64,000 bases of DNA from Tetmemena sp. SeJ-2015 (Eukaryota; Ciliophora; Spirotrichea; Sporadotrichida; Oxytrichidae). Location of the stretch: contig JAJKFJ010022403.1 of assembly GCA_027382625.1 (NCBI GenBank), forward strand, positions 35,332 to 99,331, given 5' to 3'. The notes under the pieces were generated by a model. That model made no database searches, was not told where the DNA came from, and worked only from the letters and a program-made list of their open reading frames with translations. Shown piece after piece: positions 48,561 through 63,500 of the stretch. The first letter of the stretch is position 1. Each line of letters opens with the position of its first letter. Both the position numbers and the translations under genes were made by a program.

Positions 48561-51500
48561 TCTATTTAATATAGAAGGCTTTCATAAGGCCTTATTTTAT
48601 GCTAACTATTAGAATTCACAGTCAATTTCCACATAAGACATAGGGATATCCACTAATGCAAAAGGAGTGCAATTAAATGATTAATATGGAATTTTTATTG
48701 AGAGAGTAAATTAGTTCATAAAATCGAACCTAATATTAAATTAGTGTCTTTTAAGGGGAAGTCAAACATTTCCTAACAATTTTAGTTTAAGAAATGCTTG
48801 AGTTAGAGTGTCTCTATTATTAGATTAGTTAAATCCTTGAGCGGAGTCCATAACATTTTTTCTCAAGTTCCTCTCCTCTAATGTTTTTTAGAATACTCCA
48901 TTTACTTAAATTTAAAAGGCAAAAATAGCATAAATAATTTTTTTTTCAAATTTCATTATTTGTAGATGAATTAAAAAAATAATTAGGAATGAAAGCGCTA
49001 ACTTTCCATCAGAGCTATTATCAATCTATTGTAGAGCATGCGATAATTATTCACTCGAAGAAGGAGGCTCATTAAAGCTTATAGAAAGGTATAGTCCGAT
49101 ATATAATGTCATCATCTGAGTAAACAATGAGTATTTATCCAACTTTTCTACTGATGAATACTATTGCACAAATATATATATATAATAAACTCTATTATCA
49201 GGACTTATTAATTTTAGACAAAAAAGTTAAAAAAATAATCCTTAAACCATACTTATTTGCTCCTCATTATCAAGAAATAATGAATTTATAATAATGAGGT
49301 CTTCTCCACTGAATCATGTAAAAGAATCTATTAGGTTAATTTGTGACAATAATAAACTTACATTAGGTATATATTGAGCAAAAGCAATTACTATAAGACT
49401 GCTCCAATTTTTGTGCTTACTGATAAAATGAAAAGGATAATTGCTGTGGCAGAAATTTAAATTAAACCAAAGTAGTAATTCCTCTTAGTGTAGCCTTTAT
49501 AAAAGAATTTCAAAGGACTTTTATTTGATCTCGTCTCAATCAATTGTCTTATCTTTAGGAAAGTGAGAAATGGTACCATCAAACCCCAAAATCCTAGTCC
49601 AGGTAGCCCAAAGTACTGAGAGATAATTTAATGCTCCTCACTGTCCCTCTATATTTCAAAGTCGACTTACATTCGATCAATTCCATCAACATCTTTGTAA
49701 ATTTCGCTTTTTATATCCAGAGAGTTAAACTATAATCAATATTTTACCTCATAGTTGAATTCATCCAATACACTGAGGCTGGTTAGGACAGAAAAATTAC
49801 AACACAGCAAACTTAAGCTACTAATTTTGAGGGCTTTAATCTGAGCAACTTGTTGAATGGGAGGAGTACTAGACAGATTAATAGAGAGTAGAGTGCTGGA
49901 ATGGAAGTAGCAAGTACGACTTTTAATGAGGTCACTCTATGAAAGTTAAACGATGCAGATATCTAATTTTGAGAGTCACCTAAACACTTAAAGTCCAAGA
50001 AGAGAGTACTCAAAAGCGGAACTCTTGAGATTGTCTCACCAAAATTACTAAGAGTAGGACTCCAGTATATCTGAAGATGAAATGTAATCATCATTAGCAC
50101 AAAGTGACTATAAAATCCTCGCAATAGGATAAAGGTTTCCTCAAAATATGCTTTTGAAGAGAGGTCTAAAATCTTGAAGTTAGATATTATCTATTACGAT
50201 ATTTTAATTGAAGTAGAAAAAGCAGAGTATTACGAATCCAATAATTGAGAAAAATAAAGTAGCTAGTGATTAGCCTTCACCAGGACATTTCTCACAATAA
50301 TATCTGCTTGTATGATAGTATCCTTCACTACAATCTGAACACAATGTCCCCTTATATCCTTCAGAGCATTCCCCGGTAGGAATAAACTATGGAGAGACCA
50401 TTCCTCTGCATGCTTGAAAATTGAAACATTCATAAAAGATCAATGAAGTATTGCTAGCTCTCCAAAAGCCAGGTTTTGGGCCTATTCTAGATCCTCCGCG
50501 ACAGATTGCATTTTCTGGGCAGGCCAAGCACTAATTACTCTCTTGAAAAACTGTCTCAAATGAGAAAGTTCCCGGATTGCATAATTCACATTTTCCAGCT
50601 GGAGTGTATCTCTCTCCCAATTAGCACTTTCGAAGTCCTATAATCATGTTTAAGTTAAAGTTTGGAATGCTGTTGGCCTCCAGAAGTAATTTGCTGCTTT
50701 CTCTCTCAGTATCTATTATGTCAGTTAAAACTATTATGCTGTGATTAAAACCTGGTGTTGCATAAAATGATACATTTTTCATTGTAAAAATTCCTTAAGA
50801 AGCTTAGAAAGTATTGAGTCCTTCATTGATTGGGGGATTTATGAGTGCTGCTTAATCACTGTTAAAAGTTTAATTTGATACCACATATATCATTGATGAG
50901 CTGTCAGTTGTAATTGCTTGATAATAAATAAACTATAAATTCAAATGAAAGAGATGAAAGTTTATATTATGTTTTAAATATAGAAGGTTGGAATTATAGG
51001 GACTTAGTTATATTTCTTTTAAAAAAGCAATTATAATTCATTCTAAATATTTTTATAAACGAGTTTATCAAAGATCCCAAATTATAATGTTTCAATCAAA
51101 GAACCACTTTTTAAAACTCCTAGATAGTGATTCAATAAAATTTTATATTATTTTGTGTAATTACGAGATAAATTTTAAATTTAATTTTTAAAATATGCTT
51201 TTCTTCTTTAAATCCAAAATTTAACAACTTTAATTAATTTTCCACTCATTTATTTTAAGATATAATTTTTTAATTGTTTTTTTTCGAAAATTAATGCATT
51301 TATTTATTTTAAAAATATTATGAGAATTTAAATAATTGATTGAAAAAGTTTATCTCAGAGACATTATAATAATAATATAAAAATAATATTTCTTAACATC
51401 GCTAGGTGGATTATAGAGAAATAAAATAATTTTAATTCATATTTTTACTTATTTAGGAATGTAATTTAAAATTGCCTTAATTAAAATATATCTTATAATT

Positions 51501-54500
51501 TGCAGGAATTATAAGAATAATTTTAATGATAATCATTTTGATAAATTAGGGCAAACTCGCCACATCATTTCCATATTAATAAGCTCTGTTTCCAGTAAAC
51601 GTGCTTTAAAATAAAGTACTATTTTTAATTTCATGTAAAAATTTTCCAGACCCACTTGAATCTATCATCTTTGGCTCAAGTAGATTAATTTAAAACCAAT
51701 GAATTCATAAAATTGATAAAGCTTTAAAAGATTCCAATATATCGCTCCTCCAGCCACCTTAGCAGTATTTCCTGAAAATGCGTTTGTATCGTCAATAAAA
51801 ACTCTGCCAACCTCTTGTGTACCTCCTGCAGTAGAATAAATAGCCCCTCCGTTACCTTTTAGAGCCTAGTTATTCGTAAAACTACAACTCATTATGAATA
51901 TTTAGTAACAGCTTTGAATATATATTGCCCCTCCTTCATCTGCTTTGTTATCTTCAAAATTTGTTCCTGATATCTCGATATGATAATCCCAAATTTCAAA
52001 TCTAACTCATAAATTATATAATAGTCACTTTATTACAAAAGTTTTAAAGTATCTATCTTATAATTAGAGATTGGAATATAGTTACTGAAATGATTTTGGG
52101 CAAAGCGATCTGAACCATCTGTTGATATCTTCATCATTCATTTTCATTGATTTTACTCGCTCTCCAGAGAACTAAAGCAAATAAAAGAGATTGGCTTTAC
52201 AAGGTTTCTATATATGAACAAATTTCTAATTTTCCTACAAGAAAAGCTCTCCTTTAGTAAATAGTGAATTAGGGATTTGAAATTGAAGCGTTAAAGGGTA
52301 TTGTGGATTTTATTCTTTGATGAAATCTCAATTTTCAATTTTAATTCTATCGACTGAAACCTCAATAAAATTAAAGAGCTTTTAATTACTCAGAGGTTAT
52401 TTTAGAGTTAAAAAAATTCCAATTTTTTCATATGTGCTCTTCTTATATCATCCTTTTATTTAAATTTTTATTTTTTAAAAAACATTTTTAAATTTTAAAA
52501 CTTTTTTTATGTTTAAATCAGTGTAGCTCTCTTGGGACTTAAAAAAGATTTTGGCCCCAGTATAGTAAAAAAATTTTAAATTGCTGCTCCTTTCTTTGCA
52601 AAGAAACCGCTTAAAATGCAAGCTTAAATTTATTTATTTAATTAAAAAAGGTGATAATTTTTAAATAAAAGAATTCTGAAAATATAATTAAGAAGAATAT
52701 TGTATAAAGTGCCAAGTTTCATTGAATGAAAAACATTATTCTGAGGAGACTTGCTAAGAAAATTTAGATTAAGATATCTTTGCCATAATTTAGCTCACTC
52801 TTCAATTTTCATTATAATCCTTTCTTCTTTTACTTAAACTAGCCGAAATATTTATTTAAGGATTAAGGATAAACAATATAAGGCAGGTACTTCAAAAGGC
52901 AGCCGCTATGATGCATCTAAAATAGGTAAAGACCCTTTAGAAACATAAAAAGTTTAGTAAGGCATGCTGATTTCATAAAACCATCTCAATATATTTTTAG
53001 TCTTCTTCTCAGGCTATTATAAATTTTATAAAATTAAATAATTAATATCATATATATAGTTTACCTTCGAATCATTTAATTTATTAAAATAACTCAATTT
53101 AATGCATTTTGAATTAAAATAATATAAATAATTTTAAATTTACATTTTAAATAATGAGAACAATTATTTTTATCTTAATTTTTAAATCGTTACACCTCTT
53201 CCATTTACTATTTGTAATGCTCCTGTTTCAGTTTAAATAGAATCTAATCCCATAAAGTTCCAATATGCATTAAATTATTTCACAAAACAAATTATTTAGT
53301 TAAGTAAAAACTTGTTCCCTCTCTATAGAGATTATATTTTTAAAATTCAATAATTGAAATATAAATAAAAATAATACTCTGAAAGAATCTTATTTTGTCA
53401 GATAAACTTTTATTCCTCAGAGATATGAGCAAAACAAAATTAAGGTTATTTAATTCATTATGCATAACTATATTTTGATATAGCCGAAAATTATAAGATA
53501 ATAAAACTTACTTAAAAGAAAATGGATTAAGTTCAGTTTTCTCAAAATTAAATATTTCAAAGCTTTTAAGAACCAATTTAAAGGATATATAATTTTTAGA
53601 GAAATTAAATCATATCTCTCGTTTAATGAATGCAAATTATATTTTCAGATAAAATAATTCCATATTTTTATTTCATATCGAGCCAATCTATTTTTAAAAG
53701 GGAGAGCCATTTTTTTATTTTCTTCATTTATAAATACCAGTTAATTATTTATTTTAAATTAAGATAATAATTCAATTTTTTATAAAAATATGAAATAATT
53801 ACTTAAGTTATTTTATTTTTTAAAAATAGTGTTAGTGTATTAGAAAAAGCACCCAATAAAAAGTATATCTTCAATCTCCTCTAAGTAGATTATAGCTGTT
53901 CTAATATTAATTTTAGAAATACACTTCAAGTTTAAAATATGAAAGTTTATGAAATTAATTTATAAGCACAATTGATAAATTATGATATCAAAATATATCT
54001 TTAGAAGTCATCATATTCAATTATATTTCATTTTAAATTAGGATAAAAATGTTTGAGATTAGTCTTATTTAAAGTAGACACAAGTAAAGAATGAAAGCAA
54101 AAATATTCAAATATTCTGAATGAGTTATGAATCAATTTTATGTCTATAAAATTTCTATTTCAGTCCTGATTATATATTTTGCAAATGGTAAAGAAGATAT
54201 TTAAAATTGCTTAAAGTAAACTATCAACTCTTAATTTTCGCATAATTTTAATTAAAACTACTCAAGATTCTAAATCATTATCTTTAATTTAAATTAAAGC
54301 CTTTGCGAAATTACTCAAAGTCTTAAAGAGAGAAAGAATAATACAAATTTGTTGAAATTGTTTTTTATACAAAAATGATTTCAATTAATGGATAAAAAAT
54401 ATTTTTTTTTTTTATATAGAATTACAAATTTTGTAAATTTCAGCAAAGTTGGCACAAATTTATAATTTATAAAAAGGCTTTTAATAATTAATTTGGACTT

Positions 54501-57500
54501 GCTATAACATTTAAAGAAGCCAAACAGTAGAGAATTTTATCTGAGAGTGTTTGCCCACTTAATGTGAAATATCCCTGCATAATATTAACTAAAGCCATCT
54601 TACATAGGATTGTAATTTCGGTTCTTAACTAGTACTGAATAAGAGCTGAGTTTTTAAATTGATTATTATATTTATTCCTCAAATTTACTTTACTTTAAAG
54701 AAGTCAAAATTTTATAAAATGATTAAATCTGTTCAAGAAATTAAAGTAAGACTTAAAAAATTGTAAACTTTTAAATCTAAACTGATAATCTCATTATTTT
54801 TGAAGCGAATTAAACTTACATTAATCTTCTTAAATTTAGATTTAAGACAACTTCGTAAAAGGTTTATTATTTTTTGTTTGTTAAGGTTCTCTTTTTTATT
54901 ATGTTACCGATAAATTAAACTTCAAAATTTAGTGTCTTCTTATCTAATATTTTGTAAGATTTTAAAATTTTAAGATACTTAATGATCATATATTTATCTA
55001 TTTTAACTTAAATCATAATTACTCATTTAATTTTAGAAATAGTTTGCATATAATTAAGAAATGAGCTTTGTTAATGTTTATATTTTATTTTTATATCAAT
55101 AATTTTTAAAACTATGTTAAATTATTGAAGAAATAATCAATTAAAATTATTGAGAATTTTCACATGCTCTAATTCAAAATTTAAAAAAATAATTGAAAGT
55201 TTTTTAAAATAAAATATACTTTTTTTAATTGCAATAGTTGAGATTTTACTTCAGACATGAAATATGAATTATTAAACTATGCAGTGAACCCACTGGATTT
55301 TGCAAAGTAAATATCGTTCCCTTTCTCTTGAGTGATAAATTAAAATATTAATGACTATATTTTCAATTAAATAAACTATATATCAATATATAACTTAGTT
55401 TTATACTTTTATTTGGTCATTCTCATATTAAAAGGAAATTTGTTATTTAAATTTAATAGAATTTATTTAAAAATCTCAGTTTATGTTTTGTTATATAATC
55501 TTTCTGTAAATCTAGTTAACTATGGTAAATATATTTTATATAGAGATAACTTGGTCAGAATAATTTTAATAGAGAATCTTAAGTAAAAAATATAAGTTAA
55601 AATTTATTTCTTCAGAGTAATATCATTAATTAGTTAAGGAATATGTCCTCAAAAAATAAAAATATTTAATTTCTATAAATAAAATTATATTTTAATTAAG
55701 TTTATTGAAAGATTTTGTTTAGAGCGAAGTCATCCATATTGTGAATAAGTGTAAATTAATAAATTAAATAAAGATAAATATTTAATAACTTTTCAAACAA
55801 TAATAAATTGTAGAATGATATAGGAATTAAAAAAATTTACCACTAAGCAAAAGTTATTTATTTTAAATCTTTTAAACTTATATCAAATTCTTTGAAGTTC
55901 GGATTATTTATATTAATAATTTTATTTGTTCAATATAAATGTTGAAGAAATCAGTGAAGTTTTTTGCATTTTTAAATTAAATTATACAAATTATATTTAA
56001 AGATTAAGCTTTAAATATAATTGTGATTTGTTGTTTAAATTATAAATATAAAAATACTTTTATTCTTATTATTTAAGCATTCTTAATATAAATAGCTCCA
56101 CCAAATTAAGAGGCGTAGTTACTATAAATATAAATTAAAAAAGCGAAAATTTGCTATTAAAATAGTTAAATCTAATTTAAAATGATTTAAAAAGTCACTT
56201 TATCTTCAAGTTGATGAAATATTTATAACCTATAAATTTAAAGAAACATTTTCTAATCAAACTTATAAATTAAAAATTAGTGTTTTCTCTCTTGAATTAA
56301 AATTATTAGAGCAATTTTATTGAAGGCACAATTATACATTTTTAGTTCACAGTTTCCAGATAATTGCAGAGCTCCTCCTCTTGTTCCATACCCATACATA
56401 AAAACGACTCCACTATTAAAAAATAAGAATATGCAAACAATAATTTAATTATAAATAGAGATTTATTTAGTTGATAATTTAAAATAGAATCAAATCTTTG
56501 CAGTAAGAAATTTGAGAAAATTTCAGAGTAATGGAAATAAATTATGCTACAAATTGACGAGAAATAAGTGGATAGATAAAAATTTCGTGTGTAAGGAGGA
56601 TAGAGAGATGTAAACGAAAACTACAGGCAAAAAATGGATAATAATTTTATTCATTAAGAAGAATAAAACCCTCGGGATACTCCACAAAATTTTGTAATTA
56701 TATCTCTGAGACATTGATTATATATATTAAGGTATAACTCGTCAATAATTAGAACCTTAATCCCTTATTCAAGTAAGATTTTATTTCAAAATACTAGAAA
56801 TATCAATATGAAATTATATTCCTTTTAAAAAACATTTTTGGTACTTCCAGAACTCGTTTTCTGCATAATCAAAGATTAGTTTATGGGGATTAAGGAAGTT
56901 AAATTAATTGTCCTGATAATTTTCTTAGGTTATCTATATATGGGATTAAAATAGATTATTCTTATTAAAATATCCTCATCTTATTTTATTTAATGAATCT
57001 AAAATTTAGAGGAAAAAGATTATCAAAGAAATTGGCCAGATAAAATATTTATTAATTTTAGATCTCTATAGACTGATTCAATTTTCCATTAAAACAAGTG
57101 ATTAGATATTATGATAACGAGACGAAAAATATATAAAGATATGTAAGAAATAGACATTAAAACAAAATTTATTTTATATTTCATCTCTGCCAACTTTTAT
57201 ACGAGCATTATGTTTGTTTTTATTTCTTAATTCATATTATAATTTTTTTGTTAGGATAAATATATTATATTGATTATTATTTATATAATAAGTTGGACAA
57301 TTGCTCCATATTCTACTCTTAAAAATCCTGCTTTATCATATTTGTATTATTTATTTTATTAAAAATAAATAATTCAGACATATTTCTTAATATGTAAAAC
57401 GATTTATCAAAATTTTAAGACAAGAATAAGGATATCATCTCTATTCATAAAAATCTTTTTAATAAAACTTGATGTCTCGCATTAAAATATATTTGTATTG

Positions 57501-60500
57501 CTCTCCTCTGTGATCTTCATCATCGTTTCTGAATTCTGCTTATTCTGAATATATATAAAAACTAATTCTTTAAAAGGATTTAATTAAATTGCACTTATAG
57601 ATTAAAATATTTAGATTAAATTTTGGTCCTTAAAGTTTTATGTAAGGCTTCTTCTTTTAATGCTGCCTTTTAGTTCTTAGGCAACTTCTTTATTAATAAT
57701 TGATCAAACTACTGTTTATAATATAAAGTTTAAGTCAGAAATAAATACCAGAGAGTTGATAAATTCAAAGACAAATTTAGAATTTAGTTTATTGACATAT
57801 AATTTTAAACCTTTTTAAGCAGGAGAATATAAATAATCATCATAAAGTTAAATAAGAATAGAGAAATCTAATACTTATTTTCCCTATATAAACAAACTAC
57901 ATTTCCTTTTACATTTAATTAAATCGGAGTAAATATTATTTTCAAGATTAATTAATGAGGTGGAATCATTGCTCCACATATTTGCAAGATGCTTGCTCAA
58001 GGATTAATATAATTTAATGACCAAACATAATCTTACATTTTAGGAGTGATCTATCTAGCTTATTTCAATTAGAAAAATATTTCTTAAGATTTTAAGTTCT
58101 GATTTTCTCTTTAAGCTAAATTTGAAATTATTGATATGTTTAAAATTTTATTTATATTATGATTGAAATCTTTACATTCATTTCGCATTAAAGCTTTTAC
58201 ATTCATTTCGCATTAAAGCAATATGATATTTTTTTCAAGTATAATAAACCAAGATAACCTCCTTAATATTCTAAATGGTTTCGAACCCTTTCCAATATAA
58301 AATTCATCTCATAAAATATTATCCCAATTACAAATAATGCTATTCTATTATAGAAATAGGGAATTACTCTAACAAATATAATAAAGGCTTAATTTAATAT
58401 CTTTGTACTTCTTCTTAAGAGATTCTGTAGTTTTAATTGATATGTTAAATAATTTAGACGTTTTATTTCATCATTCTAAAATATGAAAATTTTCAAATTA
58501 AACTACATTTTATTAGTTATTCAAGCAATAATTGATAGTTAGATAGCCCCCAGAATGAGAAATCAAACCAGAGTCTTTATCAGCTGTATTATATGTGAAA
58601 AAGGTATTTTCTATGTAAAGGTCAGAGTCAATCATCTTCATTAAAAAAATATATAAGGGAAATCATTTACAGAATTAAAATTCAAAAAGCTAAAAAATTA
58701 ATTAATTTTGCTTTAGTTAATTAGATCAATTATTTTTTTATTCAAATTAAATTTGTATCTAGAAAGGTTAACTTAATTCAAAGTTTTAATTAAGGTTCCT
58801 CTTATAAGAATTGAAAAATATTAAAAGTTAAAAAAATAGTTGTAAAATCCTCACAAATATCTATTTAAATCGAATATCTTAATAAAAAGATATAAAAATC
58901 TTAATTGGAGCTCCTAGTGCTCCTGATTATTCAAAAGTTACATCTTTTATATTGAGTTATTAAAATAGTTTTAAAATTTAATTTTAAATTAATATTTCTT
59001 GCTTTGTAATTTAATAACAAACCTATCAAAAATAAAATAATTTAAAAAATTTATAGTAATAAAATGCAAATAATTGTTGATAAATTGCATATTTATTTTA
59101 AATTTAAATTTTTCACATTAATAATGTTTTCCGCTCCTGAATTTATACTGTATATTACTAATTTAAGCTTGATTTAGCGAAATTTTTTTTTAAATTTATG
59201 ATTTCTATTGATAGTTAAAGTTTCTGCATTGGGATTCCCTTTGTAGACCATCAGTTTCCTGGCAGTTGAGAAAAGTGTTCATTTTTGACGATCTAGGGCT
59301 CATTGGATAGCGCTTGCAAAATTAGCTGGACTTTATCCTGTGCGTTGACCCTCTATCTGCTCTCCCGATGGAGTTAACTGGACTTTAATGTGGCAGGTGC
59401 CAATTGTTCATAAATGCAACCCCCTAATTATTTTGCCCTCACAAATTGAGGATTCAGCCTGCATGCACAGGATCATTGTTTCTCCCCTTGAGATGAGCGT
59501 TCCATTGATACCCATATTGCTAGGGTTAATTAAATATTTTTTTGCCTCAAGCACCTTTACAAAAACAACATCATTCATAGAGATATTAAACCTTCAAATA
59601 TTCTCAACTCAAAAACTTCTAAGTTAAAATAGTTCCTTATTTATATTTAAGAAGAAAAAAAACTAAAATTATTTCAGCTATAATAAGAAACGAAAAGTTT
59701 TTTTAGACATGGAGCTCATAATATCTGAGAAACAGAATGGTTTTTAGAAATTATTTAAAGTTGAATTATTATAAATCACTTTTTTTGAAATTAATTAGGT
59801 TAACTGTCAATTAATTAAAAAACTTTTACCCGCGGGGGGTTCGAACGACCGTCCTCCAATCATTAATCAGACTTCGCCCCGCTCAATGGTATTTCTACTA
59901 TTGAGTCTGATTAATGATTGGAGGACGGTCGTTCGAACCCCCCCGCGGGTAAAAGTTTTTTAATTAATTGACAGTTAACCTAATTAATTTCAAAAAAGTG
60001 ATTATAATAATTCAACTTTAAATAATTTCTAAAACCATTCTGTTTCTCAGATATTATGAGCTCCATTCTAAAAAACTTTTCGTTTCTATTATAGCTAAAT
60101 AATTTTAGTTTTTTTTTTCTTAAATATAAATAAGGAACTATTTTAAAGAAGTTTTTGAGTTGAGAATATTTGAAGGTTTAATATCTCTATGAATGATGTT
60201 GTTTTTGTAAAGGTTTAGGCAAAAAAATATTTAATTAACCCAGAATATGGGGATCAATGGAACGCTCATCTCAAGGGGAGAAACAATGATCCTGTGCATG
60301 CAGGCTGAATCCTCAATTTGTGAGGGCAAAATAATTAGGGGGTTGCATTTATGAACAATTGGCACCTGCCACATTAAAGTCCAGTTAACTCCATCGGGGG
60401 AGCAGATAGAGGGTCAACGCACAGGATAAAGTCCAGCTAATTTTGCAAGCGCTTCCAATGAGCCCTAGATCGTCAAAAATGAACACTTTTCTCAACTGCC

Positions 60501-63500
60501 AGGAAACTGATGGTCTACAAAGGGAATCCCAATGCAGAAACTTTAACTATCAATAGAAATCATAAATTTAAAAAAAAATTTCGCTAAATCAAGCTTAAAT
60601 TAGTAATATTAAAGGGTTGAGATTAAAATATAAAAATAGAATTAAGATTTATTAAATTTGCTCTTCTCTCTTATTTTATTTTTCTCTTTTTCGTAAAATT
60701 TTATATCACTTATCATCTTAAATTAAAATTTCCCTTTTAGAAATAAAAATAAAGATGCTTAAAATCCTTTGATTAAAATCTAAGGCACTCATAATTTTGT
60801 TCATTCTCATTTTATTTTTAAAAACATTGCAAGTAATTTTATAAATTTTAAATTAAGATTGAAGTTGCATAATATTATGCCTTCAATATAGGCATAGCAT
60901 CCTATTATTTGACTGTTTATTATAATTAATGACTAAATTTAAATCAATAATTAGCAAAATTAATAAATAGAATTGTATAAATAAACTTAGTTCAAATTAA
61001 AGAATATCCTTTAAAGCCAACTTCAATAACTAATTAAAATAAGATTCTTTAGCAATGATCCATCTATCCATTTTTAGAAAGGAGATCTGTAGGTTCTATT
61101 TATTCTTTTTATTGCAAAATATATTAGTTTATATATCTCAGATTAAAACTTTCTAAAACAAAGGAACAAGGAGAGAAAATATAATTATTTAATACTATTT
61201 ATTATGATAGTATGAAAAGTAAAGAGAATAAAAATGTAACTTGTTTTTCTATTTTTATTATAGATATCTCAGCTATATTTAAAAACTTGAGCCTCCAACA
61301 GAGTAAATTAAACTCCCTCTTTCAAAAGCAGTGATTGATTGAAATTAGCTATCTTCGATGAGTGTGTTGGAAAATTAATCTTGATTTACTATAGCTCCAT
61401 TATACAATAACTTTTATTTATAAAATAAAATTAGAATAAACAAAATTAAATCCTCATTTTATGTTTAAACTCGTGTTTATAATTAAATCAGAATAGTTTT
61501 GAAATATAAGAGAAATTAGGGATATTTTCGATGCAAAAGAAACAGCAAAAGTTAGAGGTATTCTTTATTAATACTTATAATCATGCTAAATTTTAACCCT
61601 AAACAGGCAATCTAAAGTCTTCTAGGAAGGTGACCTTGACGTCTGTCTCATATTCTCTGAATTTTATACCTGCTTCCTCTATCTCAGATAACTGAGTGTT
61701 AGGTTTCATAGGTTGCTTGATTATTACTTTTTTACAACTTTTTCAAAGGTTCTGATACCTTGTCTATCTTACAATGTCTTGTTGCGAATTATATTGCATC
61801 ATCTTCACTTTCACACTTAGTATTCCTCTGGTTTCATATCGCATTCAAGTATGATTGCAACTATAGACCAAATGTCCCACTACACTGAACCGTTGAGCCA
61901 AGTCTGTCTCTATGGGAAGTAGTGTTCCTTGCACCGATGCTTCCTCAATGTTTTCTCTTCTTACAACATCAAAATCAACTTTCAATAATTGAAAAGTTTT
62001 GTTATCAGTACTATAATATATTTTTAAATTAATTCTTAATGAAATTATCTTGATTTAACTCCTCATAATATTGGCTTAGTTATTCTAAAAATCTGAGTTT
62101 GATATCTAACTTTATGAAATTATTAATTATATTAATAATTTAAATATTTTTATTCTTTTAAAATAATAAATGCTCTTTAATAAGCTTTGTTTCTGATTTA
62201 AATAATATACAAAATATACTATATTTAATTAAAGTTTAATCGGAACATACAAAATCTGTTGTTTAAAAATAGCATCATAAGAGCTTATAAAATCTAAGTA
62301 TTTATTGGATAACAAAATTTACTTATATTAAAATAGGTGATCAATAATCGATAAAAAAATAACAAAAATTAAGTAGTTTTTATTAAATAGGCAAAGTAAT
62401 AATTGTATACAGGGGAGATCTAAGGAGATTATTTATACAATTTGGAAATTTTTATTGGCTATTAAAGAAGATGAAGATGATGAGTTAATATCTAAAAATG
62501 CTACCATTATTCTAATTTCAATTTATTAAATTCTTTTAATCTCATATAAAAATATTTTTTGTATTTTTTATATCTCAAATTTAGTTCTTGAAATCCTAAA
62601 TAATCCACCTTAAAGAGCACTGTTATATGAGAAATAGCATCTTGTAATATTATTTAATATGTAATCTTAAAATTAATTATAATTTAACAATTTAAGCTCT
62701 AAATTATCTCTTTAATTTTAAAATATGCTTTTATTAAGTAATACTAGAGAAAGGACTGTCTATGATTCTTACTAAATTAAAAATAAATGTTTTTATTAAC
62801 CAATAAACTAATCATAACTTTTTATAACTTTTCTTAAAATATTATGTAGGAATTCTTAAAGCTGGTTTATTTTTTTTTAGTTTACAGCTTTTGACGAGCA
62901 TTTTAGATTTGTAAAGGACATTAAGAAAAGAGTTACATTGGAAGTTAGATATAAATATTAGAGGTTGCTTATGGGGAGTCAAGATTTTTGAGTCCACATA
63001 GATTTTCTCCCCTATTTAGTGGGTATGTCACTACTTAATTTATGAAGTAATGAGCGAATGACGTGATCTGGTGGTATTACTCATTTTGTGCAGTTAAAAA
63101 TTAAATGAAAATCGGAATTAAATTAAAATAATAAATGAAGAGTTGTAAAATTTAGGCCGTTGAATTGTGAGCTTTGTAGCTCAATATGGCGCTTGTTCGA
63201 TGGCTTATTGAAAATTAATGTGAGTCTCTTCTTTAATCATTCTTATAGCACCTCTTAGCTGCGAGATATGATGTGCGCACTCTTCTCAAACTTGAATATC
63301 TTTTTCAGAGAATTTTGCGTCGTTATAACTATTTACTGAGTGCTTCCACACAAAAGTTGCAAGGATAAAAATTTCTTAGAATTTTATGCTAAATCGAATG
63401 GTCTAATAATTATTCAAATCGGACACACTTTAACTGACACAAAATTGTTCCATTTTAATTTAAATCATAATTTAATTCTATTGAATTTCGCAGCTATATT

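Noticed and set aside
59388..59627. 79-residue open frame in the left arm of the foldback
   Set aside because: It lies wholly in the inverted-repeat arm, has no recognisable motif, and its counterpart in the other arm is altered; treated as non-coding.
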